A DNA stretch of 22,165 bases from JAZNUH01 sp045592225 (GTDB lineage: Bacteria; Bacillota; Clostridia; UMGS1883; UMGS1540), in assembly GCA_045592225.1 (NCBI GenBank), contig JAZNUH010000150.1:1-22165 (forward strand), in the 5' to 3' direction. The position numbers and the translations under genes are program-made. Positions 14,485-22,143 of this stretch are shown here, piece after piece; the stretch's first letter is position 1; each line of letters begins with the position of its first letter. The notes under the pieces are model-generated. The model had not been told where the DNA came from, ran no database searches, and was given only the letters and a program-made list of their open reading frames with translations.

Positions 14485-15828
14485 ATGAGCAATTTAAAAG
14501 CAGGATTTGCACGCGTAAACATCAACCCCCCTATGGGAATTCCCATCAGAGGCTATTACAAGCCCCGTTTTGCTGAAGGCATTTTAGACGATATTGAAGT
14601 TGTTGCTTTAGCGCTTGAAAACGGAGATGTAAAAACACTGTTTATAACAGTTGACCATTGCGGTATTGAACAGGAGCTCTCAAGCAAGTTCAGAGATGCG
14701 GCAAGTGCGGCATCGGGCGTGCCTGCAGATAATATTTTCCTTTCTGCAACACATTCACACACAGCACCCGCGCTGGAGCTTGAGGCTGAAACAGAAATGG
14801 TAAAGGCTTACACAGAGTTTGTTACAACAAGAATTGCCGATGCGGCAAAATTTGCTGTAGATGATTTAAAGGATGCCAAAATGGGATACGGCAAGGGTAA
14901 TGCACCCCGCATAGCTTTTATCCGCCGCTATGTTATGAAGGATGGCAGCATAAAGACAAACCCCGGTGTAAATAATCCCGATATTCTTCGTCCCATCGGT
15001 GACACAGACGAAAGCGTTAACGTAATCAGATTTGACAGAGAAGGCGCAGAAACAATTGTTTTTGTAAACTATGCAAACCATCCCGACGTTGTTGGCGGCA
15101 GCAAAATCTCTGCTGACTGGCCCGGACTTTTAAGACGTGATGTTGAAAAGTTTTTAGACAACACAAAATGTATCTTCTTAAACGGTGCGCAGGGCGATGT
15201 TAACCACGTAAACGTTCATCCCCAGCCCGGTGATTTAAACAATATGTTTATGGACTTTGACGATGTTTCCAGAGGCTACGCTCACGCAGAATACATAGCA
15301 CGCGTTGTTATGGGCGGCGTACTGCAGGCATACGACAAGGTAAACTACATTGACAATGATGAACTTATAAGCAAGCACAGAATTATAAACGTGCCCTCCA
15401 ACAGACCCGACCCCAAGGATATTCCCGAGGCACGTCGTATAAACGAGCTGCACGAGGCAGGCAAGGACGATGAAATTCCATTTGAAGGTATGATGCTTAC
15501 AACAGTTGTTGCTGAAGCGGCAAGAATGCTCCGCCTTGAAAACGGTCCCGATGCATTTGATATGCGCCTTTCGGGTATAAAAATCGGACCTATCGCTGTT
15601 ATAGGTATCCCCGGCGAACCCTTCTCGGGTATAGGTAACGGTCTTAAGGCAACAGAAGGCTTTGAAATGATTCTGCCCTGCTGTCTTACAAACGGTAGCC
15701 AGGGCTACTTCCCCATGCAGGACTCTTATGATGAGGGCGGCTACGAGGCAAGAAGCTCCAGATTTAAGGCAGGCGTTGCGGAATATATCGTGGCAGAAGG
15801 TAAGAAGCTGCTTGAAGAACTTAAATAA
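14485..15828 (+). CDS. Neutral-ceramidase-fold protein, probable metal-dependent hydrolase
   Basis: This 447-aa protein matches the N-terminal catalytic domain of the neutral/alkaline non-lysosomal ceramidase family: AGFARVNINPPMGIPIRGYY at the start, H90-S91-H92 in SATHSHTAP, H199 in YANHPDVVGG, and GAQGDVN at 234-240. The zinc-binding histidines therefore look present. The ceramidase catalytic Ser of the GDVSPN motif is Asn here (N240), and both the signal peptide and the C-terminal domain of true ceramidases are absent. Ceramide hydrolysis is therefore doubtful, and a cytoplasmic hydrolase of unknown substrate is more likely. ATG at 14485 follows GGAGG (14472-14476) by 8 nt; an upstream in-frame TTG overlaps that site and is rejected. 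The gene lies 29 nt behind polC and precedes a strong terminator, so it ends the operon. Confidence 0.82.
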   Translation: MSNLKAGFARVNINPPMGIPIRGYYKPRFAEGILDDIEVVALALENGDVKTLFITVDHCGIEQELSSKFRDAASAASGVPADNIFLSATHSHTAPALELEAETEMVKAYTEFVTTRIADAAKFAVDDLKDAKMGYGKGNAPRIAFIRRYVMKDGSIKTNPGVNNPDILRPIGDTDESVNVIRFDREGAETIVFVNYANHPDVVGGSKISADWPGLLRRDVEKFLDNTKCIFLNGAQGDVNHVNVHPQPGDLNNMFMDFDDVSRGYAHAEYIARVVMGGVLQAYDKVNYIDNDELISKHRIINVPSNRPDPKDIPEARRINELHEAGKDDEIPFEGMMLTTVVAEAARMLRLENGPDAFDMRLSGIKIGPIAVIGIPGEPFSGIGNGLKATEGFEMILPCCLTNGSQGYFPMQDSYDEGGYEARSSRFKAGVAEYIVAEGKKLLEELK

Positions 15829-15841
15829 TAGGTAATGCAAT

Positions 15842-15870
15842 AAAAAAGTGCCGTGATGCGGCACTTTTTT
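15842..15870. terminator. Strong rho-independent terminator (bidirectional)
   Basis: A 12-bp stem (15842-15853 with 15859-15870) reads AAAAAAGTGCCG / CGGCACTTTTTT around a TGATG loop. With A6 on one side and T6 on the other it can work on both strands. It lies 14 nt after the stop of the ceramidase-fold gene and closes the operon that began near 2262. Confidence 0.93.
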
Positions 15871-15871
15871 G

Positions 15872-15900
15872 TTGCGTGCATATATATCGTATGATAAAAT
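15872..15900 (+). promoter_or_regulatory. Candidate promoter of the stalk/beta-helix gene
   Basis: TTGCGT (15872-15877), a 17-nt spacer and TAAAAT (15895-15900) lie 29 nt before the next ATG. Each box departs from the consensus at one or two positions. Its position just after a strong terminator supports it. Confidence 0.35.
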
Positions 15901-15929
15901 AGTAATATAAGCCAAAAGGAGGTTTTAAT

Positions 15930-17177
15930 ATGAAAAATAATATGTGTGTAAAGCTGTTTTCACTTATTCTTACGGTAATGCTGATGCTGACGGCAGCACC
16001 TGTTTTTGCGGATCAGGCTGTAAGTGTGTATCTTGACGGCGAAAAAATAGAATTTGATGTAGAGCCTGTTACCAAAGATGGCAGAACAATGGTGCCTGTA
16101 AGGGCAATATTTGAAGGTCTGGGCGCCAGTGTTATATGGGATGCCGAGCTGAATATGGTGACGGCGGTTAAGGGAAGAACCTTTGTATGTATTGTGATTG
16201 GTTCTCCGTTTATGGACACCGATACAAAGTCGGTTCGGCTTGATGTACCTGCTATGATAATAAACAGCAGAACACTTGTGCCTTTAAGGGCGGTGTCCGA
16301 GGCATTTGACTGTCAGGTAAGCTGGGACGAAGTAACTCGTACTGTAAATATAATATCGTCAGCTCTGCCTGTACAGGAAACAGTATACGCTGCAACAGCA
16401 GATGAACTTTTAAACGCCATCGGCAACAATAAAAAAATCATATTAACGGCGGAGTATTACGATTTGTCCGCAACCAATAGTGTGAACAATGAAAATGTAA
16501 CAAAACAGCAGGGTTTTTTAGAAAACTCTCTTGGCAGCTATACCGTTACTAATGTTTCGAATATGTCTATAGAAGGCGCGGCAGAGATAGTTACAACCGA
16601 TAAAATGGCAGATGTACTGGAATTTAAAAGCTGTGAAAATATTACCCTTTCGGGACTTTCTGTAGGTCATACAACAAGCTACGAGCAGTACCGCTGCGAG
16701 GGTGCGGTAATAAGGCTTTACAACTGCAAAAATATAAATATTAATAACTGTGAGTTATACGGATGCGGAGCCTTTGGTATTTATGCAGACGGTGTGGAAA
16801 AGTTAACAGTTTCGGGCGGAAAGATTTATGACTGCTCCTATACGGGAATATGGCTTACAGGCTATTCAGATGCAGTGGTAAACAAAACGGAATTTTGTGA
16901 CAGTAACCACAATGACGGATTTATAAGAATTGACGATTCGAAAATAGTATGCAATGATTGTAACATACATAATATTACCACAAGCAGGGAGTTTATAGGT
17001 GTGCTGGACTGGGATACAGTTTCGGAAATTACACTTAATAACTGCGTGTTTACAGCCAACAATTTTATAAAAATGATGGGCGAAGCACAAGCCAGGGTTA
17101 CATTTAACGGTTGCACCTTTGAAAACAACAACGGAGATATGATGACAGATAAGGTTGCATATAATAACTGCCGGTAG
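15930..17177 (+). CDS. Exported protein: stalk domain plus parallel beta-helix
   Basis: The product is 415 aa. Residues 1-27 form a Sec signal peptide (cleavage after PVFA). Residues about 30-142 form a copper-amine-oxidase N-terminal-like (stalk) domain with two halves: VYLDGEKIEFDVEPVTKDGR, then TMVPVRAIFEGLGASVIWD and TLVPLRAVSEAFDCQVSWD. Residues about 150-415 form a right-handed parallel beta-helix with repeating N/C/G-rich coils (for example NCKNININNCELYGCGAFG and YDCSYTGIWLTGYSD), similar to pectate-lyase-like or NosD/CASH folds. About ten Cys occur in the helix, mostly at 'NC' turn positions, so they may stack as a ladder. An AAAAGGAGG ribosome binding site precedes ATG 15930. The stalk domain suggests surface attachment. 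The beta-helix fits carbohydrate binding or cleavage, but no catalytic residues could be assigned. Confidence 0.85.
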   Translation: MKNNMCVKLFSLILTVMLMLTAAPVFADQAVSVYLDGEKIEFDVEPVTKDGRTMVPVRAIFEGLGASVIWDAELNMVTAVKGRTFVCIVIGSPFMDTDTKSVRLDVPAMIINSRTLVPLRAVSEAFDCQVSWDEVTRTVNIISSALPVQETVYAATADELLNAIGNNKKIILTAEYYDLSATNSVNNENVTKQQGFLENSLGSYTVTNVSNMSIEGAAEIVTTDKMADVLEFKSCENITLSGLSVGHTTSYEQYRCEGAVIRLYNCKNININNCELYGCGAFGIYADGVEKLTVSGGKIYDCSYTGIWLTGYSDAVVNKTEFCDSNHNDGFIRIDDSKIVCNDCNIHNITTSREFIGVLDWDTVSEITLNNCVFTANNFIKMMGEAQARVTFNGCTFENNNGDMMTDKVAYNNCR

Positions 17178-17197
17178 AGGGTCTGCGGGTTGCAGTT

Positions 17198-17219
17198 AAG
17201 AACGAAAGGAAAGGTTCTT
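17198..17219 (+). promoter_or_regulatory. Hairpin presenting the ribosome binding site in its loop
   Basis: AAGAAC (17198-17203) can pair with GTTCTT (17214-17219). The 10-nt loop GAAAGGAAAG holds the Shine-Dalgarno sequence, and the ATG is at 17221. A 6-bp AT-rich stem is weak and could be chance; if real, it would keep the binding site exposed. Confidence 0.25.
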
Positions 17220-17220
17220 T

Positions 17221-17706
17221 ATGAAAAAATATGAATATACGTTTGATGCGGAAAAGCAAATTGTTATTGATGAGCTGATGTGCGGTGTGATTAAATCAGG
17301 TCATTCAGGATTTGTAAGGATTTTTGAAAAGGACGCCATTTACGGGAATGCATCAAAAAACAAGATTTGTTTATATCACGGAACTCCCTTTCGTAATTCG
17401 TTCAGACCTGTTTTTTCGGCAAAAATAATTGAAGGGGAACAAACAACAATTATAGGTAAATGGAGATTACCGGGGTATTTGAATGTGTTTATAGCACTAT
17501 GGTATCTGATCTTGGCAGGAATGCTGATTATACCGTTAGTTGATGGTGCTCAGGGAAATATTCTGGCGCTGTATGCTACTGTAATTATCTTTGCTTTGTT
17601 TCCGGCGGCGCTTGTTGCCCTGTCATATCTGATAGAGAGAAAACAAATGGAAAAAGTTCTTGAGCACATAGAAAACGCGCAAAAAAGACTAATGAAAAGC
17701 ATGTGA
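17221..17706 (+). CDS. Small membrane protein, unknown function
   Basis: The product is 161 aa and I do not recognise a family. The N-terminal 85 residues are soluble (MKKYEYTFDAEKQIVIDEL...). Two membrane segments follow at about 86-108 (YLNVFIALWYLILAGMLIIP) and 113-138 (ILALYATVIIFALFPAALVA). A short charged, helical tail (ERKQMEKVLEHIENAQKRLM) could form a coiled coil. The arrangement of a soluble beta-rich N-terminus and two helices loosely recalls YcxB-like or PH-domain membrane proteins with the order changed. ATG at 17221 is supported by AAAGGAAAGG just upstream. It lies 43 nt after the beta-helix gene and may be read from the same transcript. The next gene also encodes a protein with two membrane helices. 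Confidence 0.7.
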   Translation: MKKYEYTFDAEKQIVIDELMCGVIKSGHSGFVRIFEKDAIYGNASKNKICLYHGTPFRNSFRPVFSAKIIEGEQTTIIGKWRLPGYLNVFIALWYLILAGMLIIPLVDGAQGNILALYATVIIFALFPAALVALSYLIERKQMEKVLEHIENAQKRLMKSM

Positions 17707-17778
17707 TTATTTATTCTGATTTGACATGAACGTATGCGGATTGTCGAAATTTGGCGAAAAAAGAAAGGCGAGATTATT

Positions 17779-18312
17779 ATGTTATTTAAGTTTGAATGTA
17801 TAACTACAGACAAAGACTATTATGAATTTAACAAGTATCATACAACAGATTCTCCAGATGTTAAAAAAAGTGGACTTATAGGTAAGTTGTATGTACCTGT
17901 AATATTTTTGATTATATTTATCTATTACATAATTCGTGGAGATGATTGGTACTCACTATCTTTTACTTTGATTTTATTCACTATCGCGTCAATCATTTGG
18001 ATGTTTTCCTTAAAGCCACTTTCTTTGTTTTTCTTAAAACTACATATAAAGTTTATGAAAAAGAATGGGAAATTGCCATATTCAAATTATTCGGTATTAG
18101 AATTCTATGATGATTATTTTGTAGAACAAACGGAGAATACAAAAACAGAGGTTCAATATGATGCTGTGTTTAAAATAAGAATTAACAATTCCAAGGCGAT
18201 ATATATTTATCAAAATGCTGTTTTGGCTTATATTATACCATTTGATGTTTTTGAGTCTAACACAGATAGAGAAAAGTTTATAGATTTTATATCTCAAAAG
18301 ACCAATAAATAA
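17779..18312 (+). CDS. YcxB-like two-helix membrane protein
   Basis: The product is 177 aa. The N-terminus FKFECITTDKDYYEFNKYH fits the 'dy..f..yh' opening of YcxB-like proteins. Two membrane segments follow (about 37-53, VPVIFLIIFIYYII; and about 57-78, WYSLSFTLILFTIASIIWMF). A soluble C-terminal beta domain then carries YSVLEFYDDYFVEQTENTKTE, VQYDAVFKI, IYIYQNAVLAYIIPFDVF and a final REKFIDFISQK, all typical of the family. The function is unknown. ATG at 17779 is preferred over an in-frame ATG at 17734 because AAAGGCGAG precedes it and the extra N-terminus does not fit the family. The gene is clearly more AT-rich than the operon to its left, which marks the change to accessory DNA. Confidence 0.75.
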   Translation: MLFKFECITTDKDYYEFNKYHTTDSPDVKKSGLIGKLYVPVIFLIIFIYYIIRGDDWYSLSFTLILFTIASIIWMFSLKPLSLFFLKLHIKFMKKNGKLPYSNYSVLEFYDDYFVEQTENTKTEVQYDAVFKIRINNSKAIYIYQNAVLAYIIPFDVFESNTDREKFIDFISQKTNK

Positions 18313-18340
18313 GTGGCATCTAAATTATATAGTCCTTATA

Positions 18341-18466
18341 GCGTTGCTTTAGCAACGCATCGATATGAATTCTTGTAGAATTCTCGATATGTGCTTCGCA
18401 CCCGATATGCCTGACGGCTCGATATGTTGCCTTGCGGCAACGAGAATGCATATCGATAGATTTTTT
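18341..18466. repeat. Array of five small hairpins joined by CGATAT linkers
   Basis: Five consecutive perfect stem-loops are visible: GCGTTGC/GCAACGC (18341-18358), GAATTCT/AGAATTC (18367-18383), GTGC/GCAC (18391-18401), GCC/GGC (18409-18418) and GTTGCC/GGCAAC (18426-18441). CGATATG precedes the last four (18361, 18385, 18403, 18420), its final G being the first base of each stem. The array closes with CATATCGAT (18449-18457), the reverse complement of ATCGATATG at 18359-18367, so the whole could fold as a multibranched cruciform. A T6 run follows (18461-18466), allowing a terminator role for the YcxB-like gene. Stem sequences differ but linkers are constant. I recall similar elements in intergenic regions of Clostridia. 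Confidence 0.75.
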
Positions 18467-18475
18467 GTTCCTGAC

Positions 18476-18497
18476 TTGACAAAAGTTGAATTTTGTC
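18476..18497. other. Inverted repeat before the restriction-modification gene
   Basis: GACAAAA (18478-18484) and TTTTGTC (18491-18497) flank a GTTGAA loop. TTGACA at 18476-18481 matches a -35 box, but the expected -10 position (18499-18504, ATTGAT) is poor. It may be an operator overlapping the promoter of the restriction-modification gene, or a transcript hairpin. Confidence 0.3.
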
Positions 18498-18546
18498 GAT
18501 TGATGAGGAAAAATAGAGAATATTAAAGAATTTGGAGGGGTAATCC

Positions 18547-21306
18547 ATGAGAGATACAGAACAAAAAGCAGCAGCAAAAAAGTTTGTTGAATATTGGTCG
18601 GGTAAGGGTTATGAGAAAGGCGAAAGCCAGCCCTTCTGGCTTGAATTACTAGGTAATGTGTTCGGAGTGGAGAATCCTGCTCATTACATAAAATTTGAAG
18701 AACAGGTCCACCTTGACCATACCAGCTTCATAGATGGGTTTATTCCTGCAACTCACGTGTTAATAGAGCAAAAGGGTACGGGTAAAGATTTGAGAAAAGC
18801 CATCAAGCAATCGGACGGTAGCCTGCTTACACCTTTTCAACAGGCACAGCGTTACTCTGCGGTGTTGCCTTATTCACAGCGTCCTCGTTGGATAGTTACA
18901 TGTAACTTCGAGGAGTTCCTGATTTATGATATGGAAAAGCCTACGGGAGAGCCTGAAAGCATCCTGCTTAAAGATTTGGCAAAAGAGTATTATCGTTTGC
19001 AGTTCCTTGTAGATGCTGACGATGAGAATATCAAAAAGGAAATGGATATCTCCATACAAGCAGGAGACATTGTTGGCGTGCTATATGATGAACTTTTGAA
19101 ACAGTACGAAAACCCAGAAAGCGAGGCAACACTAAAAAGTCTTAATATGCTTTGTGTCCGTCTTGTGTTCTGCCTATATGCAGAGGATGCAGGGATTTTT
19201 GGTGGACATAATAAATTTCATAATTATCTGAAGTCAACACCCGTTAAGTATTCAAGACAGGCTTTAATTGATTTGTTTAAGGTGCTTGATACCAAACCTG
19301 AAGAGAGAAGTAGATATTTCGATGACGCACTTCTCGACTTCCCGTATGTAAATGGCGGATTGTTTGCAGATGAAAATATAGAGATACCACAACTAAATGA
19401 TAAAATCATAAATTTGCTTCTTGAGAAAGCAAGTGAGAATTTTGATTGGAGCGGTATCAGTCCTACTATCTTTGGCGCAGTATTTGAAAGCACGTTGAAT
19501 CCTGAAACACGACGCAAGGGTGGTATGCACTATACATCCATTGAAAATATACACAAGGTAATTGACCCTTTGTTTTTAGATGAATTACGGGAAGAGCTTG
19601 ACGCTATTCGGAATGTAAAGGTGGGTAAAGTTCGTGAGAATAAGATAGAAGCTTTCAGGGAAAAGCTGGCGAGCCTTACATTTTTAGACCCCGCCTGCGG
19701 AAGCGGTAACTTCCTGACAGAAACCTATATGTCATTAAGACGTCTGGAGAATGAGGCACTTGTTGAACTTACAGGCGGTCAGATGCTTCTTGATTTCGGT
19801 AATGTTATAAAGGTATCAATCGGACAGTTCTACGGCATAGAAATTAACGACTTTGCAGTTACGGTTGCAAAGACAGCCCTGTGGATAGCGGAAAGCCAGA
19901 TGCTTAAAGAAACAGAAAGCATCGTAAATATGGACTTGGACTTCTTACCTCTTAAATCTTATGCAAACATTGTTGAAGGTAACGCGTTGCGCGTTGATTG
20001 GGAATCGGTTATACCGAAGCACGAACTTAACTATATTATGGGCAATCCACCGTTTGTAGGTGCCAGAATGATGTCGGATGACCAAAAACAAGATGTTCTT
20101 CGTCTGTTTGATGGCGTTAAAAATAATGGTAACCTTGATTATGTTGCTTGTTGGTATAAAAAAGCAGCTTCTATGATGTTGAATTCTTCTATTCATACGG
20201 CACTTGTTTCAACCAATTCCATCACGCAAGGTGAACAGGTAGCTATTCTTTGGAAAAATCTTTTTTCAGAAGGAATACATATAGATTTTGCACACCGTAC
20301 ATTTAGATGGGATAGTGAAGCAAATATTAAAGCCCATGTACATTGTATAATTGTCGGCTTTAGTTATATGAACAACAGAAAAGAACGTGCAATTTATGAT
20401 TCAGACCAGAAGCGTCTCGTAAAAAATATTAACGGATACTTATTAGACGCAGAAAATGTTTTCATAGAAAATCGGAACAAGCCTTTATCGAGTGTTCCTG
20501 AAATAAAGATGGGAAATCAACCAATCGATGATGGACAATATCTCTTCGATGAAAATGAAATGTTAGAATTTGTAAAAAAAGAGCCAGATTCTCAAAGATG
20601 GTTTCGTGAATGGTATGGCGCACAGGAATTTATTAATCAGAAACCTCGATATTGTTTGTGGTTGGGAGAATGCTCTCCTAAGGAATTACGTCAAATGCCT
20701 TTGTGCTTAGAACGTGTTGATATGGTAAGAAAATCGCGGCTTGCAAGTAAAAGAGCTTCTACATTAAAATTGGCTGATACTCCTACACGCTTTCAGACGG
20801 AGAATATGCCGACAGATAATTATATAGTTATTCCAGAGGTATCATCAGAAAAGAGAAAATATATTCCAATAGGTTTTATGAATCCTGCGGTTCTCTGCAG
20901 TAACAAATTGCGATTGATGCCATCTGCTACAATGTATCATTTTGGAGTTCTCACATCAAATGTTCATATGGCTTGGATGAGAGCTGTTGCTGGTAGACTT
21001 GAAATGAGATATGATTATTCTATAAAGATAGTTTATAACAACTTCCCGTGGCCGACGCCGACGGTGGAGCAGCAGACTAAGATAGAAAAGACAGCACAGG
21101 CAATACTTGATGCAAGAGCATTATATCCCGATTGCTCTCTTGCTGACCTGTATGACGAACTCACTATGCCTCCCGAACTGCGTAAAGCACATCAGGAGAA
21201 TGACCGAGCGGTAATGCAGGCTTACGGATTCGACATTAAGACAACAACTGAAAGCATCTGCGTAGCGGAGCTTATGAAAATGTATCAGAAATTAACAAAG
21301 GATTAA
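18547..21306 (+). CDS. MmeI-family type IIL restriction-modification enzyme
   Basis: This 919-aa single-chain enzyme both methylates adenine and cuts DNA at a fixed distance from its site. Regions in order: N-terminal nuclease (1 to about 150) with D63 and E74-Q-K76 (FIDGF...VLIEQKGTGKDL), the D...ExK motif as in MmeI; a helical spacer (about 155-320); a gamma-type N6-adenine methyltransferase with SAM motif DPACGSG (381-387) and catalytic NPPF (500-503); a target-recognition region (about 600-830); and a helical C-terminus with the family hallmark YNNFPWPTP, then ALYPDCSLADLYDELTMPPEL. All catalytic motifs are intact and no frameshift is seen. GGAGGGG gives 6 nt spacing to ATG 18547. Base composition falls in the recognition region (30-37% GC in sampled lines against 45-47% on either side). 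No separate methylase or specificity gene is needed. The recognition sequence cannot be read off. Confidence 0.93.
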   Translation: MRDTEQKAAAKKFVEYWSGKGYEKGESQPFWLELLGNVFGVENPAHYIKFEEQVHLDHTSFIDGFIPATHVLIEQKGTGKDLRKAIKQSDGSLLTPFQQAQRYSAVLPYSQRPRWIVTCNFEEFLIYDMEKPTGEPESILLKDLAKEYYRLQFLVDADDENIKKEMDISIQAGDIVGVLYDELLKQYENPESEATLKSLNMLCVRLVFCLYAEDAGIFGGHNKFHNYLKSTPVKYSRQALIDLFKVLDTKPEERSRYFDDALLDFPYVNGGLFADENIEIPQLNDKIINLLLEKASENFDWSGISPTIFGAVFESTLNPETRRKGGMHYTSIENIHKVIDPLFLDELREELDAIRNVKVGKVRENKIEAFREKLASLTFLDPACGSGNFLTETYMSLRRLENEALVELTGGQMLLDFGNVIKVSIGQFYGIEINDFAVTVAKTALWIAESQMLKETESIVNMDLDFLPLKSYANIVEGNALRVDWESVIPKHELNYIMGNPPFVGARMMSDDQKQDVLRLFDGVKNNGNLDYVACWYKKAASMMLNSSIHTALVSTNSITQGEQVAILWKNLFSEGIHIDFAHRTFRWDSEANIKAHVHCIIVGFSYMNNRKERAIYDSDQKRLVKNINGYLLDAENVFIENRNKPLSSVPEIKMGNQPIDDGQYLFDENEMLEFVKKEPDSQRWFREWYGAQEFINQKPRYCLWLGECSPKELRQMPLCLERVDMVRKSRLASKRASTLKLADTPTRFQTENMPTDNYIVIPEVSSEKRKYIPIGFMNPAVLCSNKLRLMPSATMYHFGVLTSNVHMAWMRAVAGRLEMRYDYSIKIVYNNFPWPTPTVEQQTKIEKTAQAILDARALYPDCSLADLYDELTMPPELRKAHQENDRAVMQAYGFDIKTTTESICVAELMKMYQKLTKD

Positions 21307-21314
21307 GATATTTT

Positions 21315-22115
21315 ATGTTTCGTATAGAAGATATAAGGGATAGCAATGATTTTATTGTTTTCTTCAAAATCATTGAGAAAGAGTATGTTAATAACTTTTT
21401 AAAACACGGTCAAGTTTATTTTGGTTTATTAGAAGATTATAGAACAAAGGAAGCAAAAGGACAGCATAATATAGGCGATTCTTATGAGGCGAGTTTGACT
21501 CAAAAAGTTCAAATATACATAGGAGTTAATGATTTTGAATTTGAAGAAATTCATGGACATAAAACAGGAAACAATATAAGAATTAATGCAAATCAATGTG
21601 CTTTTTGTTGTTATGGTATTGGTTTAAAAAAGTTTGACAAAGAAAGCGAAACAAAATATATACATGAAATACCAGAATCTTTACTGACAGAATTGTGCAG
21701 AGATAAAGGTGGGGTAGAAAATTGTGCAATAATAATATTTGATGATGAATTTATACATCAAATATTGGATGCGCTGAAAGCAAAAAAACTATCTTATATG
21801 TCCAAAAGAGTGATGTATGATGATTATGATTATATTCCGCAATTTGATATACACTCAAAGGAGTACTCGTTAGAATGTTGTTTTCATAAAAGAAGCAACT
21901 ATAAATATCAAAATGAATTTAGGATTGCGACACTCAACAAAGTCAATGAACCAATAAAAGACTTGTATGTTAATGTAGAACCTAATCAAATACAAGTGTT
22001 AGAATTAAAAAATGAATATGATTTCAGATGCGAGGTAAATATTAATGCTCATGAAATGGGGAAAATTTGTGGTGTAGAATTTGATGTTTCTTGTTTCTTG
22101 AGTAAAACAGAATAA
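21315..22115 (+). CDS. Unknown protein coupled to the type IIL enzyme (DUF2971-like architecture)
   Basis: The product is 266 aa and starts 8 nt after the restriction-modification stop, so it is probably co-transcribed; AAAGGA at 21297-21302 is only a weak ribosome binding site. It has no signal peptide or membrane helix. Visible blocks are KEYVNNFLKHGQVYFGLLEDYR, then IGDSYEASL, NQCAFCCYGIG, VMYDDYDYIPQF, CCFHKRSNYKYQNEFRIA and a short C-terminal tail. The order (a 'G..yf..l..yr' opening, 'GD.yE', a cysteine-rich strand, then 'K...y..E.RI') recalls DUF2971 and uncharacterised phage/defence-island proteins, but I cannot assign a family from sequence alone. The gene is strongly AT-rich (28% GC in one sampled line), unlike the core operon. 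A role in defence is inferred only from its position. Confidence 0.75.
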   Translation: MFRIEDIRDSNDFIVFFKIIEKEYVNNFLKHGQVYFGLLEDYRTKEAKGQHNIGDSYEASLTQKVQIYIGVNDFEFEEIHGHKTGNNIRINANQCAFCCYGIGLKKFDKESETKYIHEIPESLLTELCRDKGGVENCAIIIFDDEFIHQILDALKAKKLSYMSKRVMYDDYDYIPQFDIHSKEYSLECCFHKRSNYKYQNEFRIATLNKVNEPIKDLYVNVEPNQIQVLELKNEYDFRCEVNINAHEMGKICGVEFDVSCFLSKTE

Positions 22116-22121
22116 ACACAT

Positions 22122-22143
22122 GTGAACATCCCAGAGCGTTCAC
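22122..22143. repeat. Hairpin downstream of the last gene
   Basis: GTGAAC (22122-22127) and GTTCAC (22138-22143) form a 6-bp stem 6 nt after the stop, followed by the palindrome CACTAGTG (22141-22148). No T-run follows, so it is a weak terminator candidate or the edge of a further repeat. Nothing else is seen up to the right edge. Confidence 0.35.

Noticed and set aside
17722..17750. Promoter before the YcxB-like gene (TTGACA near 17722)
   Set aside because: No acceptable -10 box lies 16-18 nt downstream.
18341..18466. CRISPR array
   Set aside because: The repeated unit is only 6-7 nt, its spacing varies (24, 18 and 17 nt), and the variable parts are self-complementary stems rather than spacers; no cas genes are present.
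18320..18577. Minus-strand frames of 70 and 85 codons over the hairpin array
   Set aside because: They are formed by the hairpin repeats themselves and run into the start of the restriction gene.
18547..21306. BREX PglX or a type I HsdM subunit
   Set aside because: The N-terminal D...ExK nuclease motif and the MmeI-type C-terminus fit a single-chain type IIL enzyme, and no other BREX or Hsd genes are nearby.
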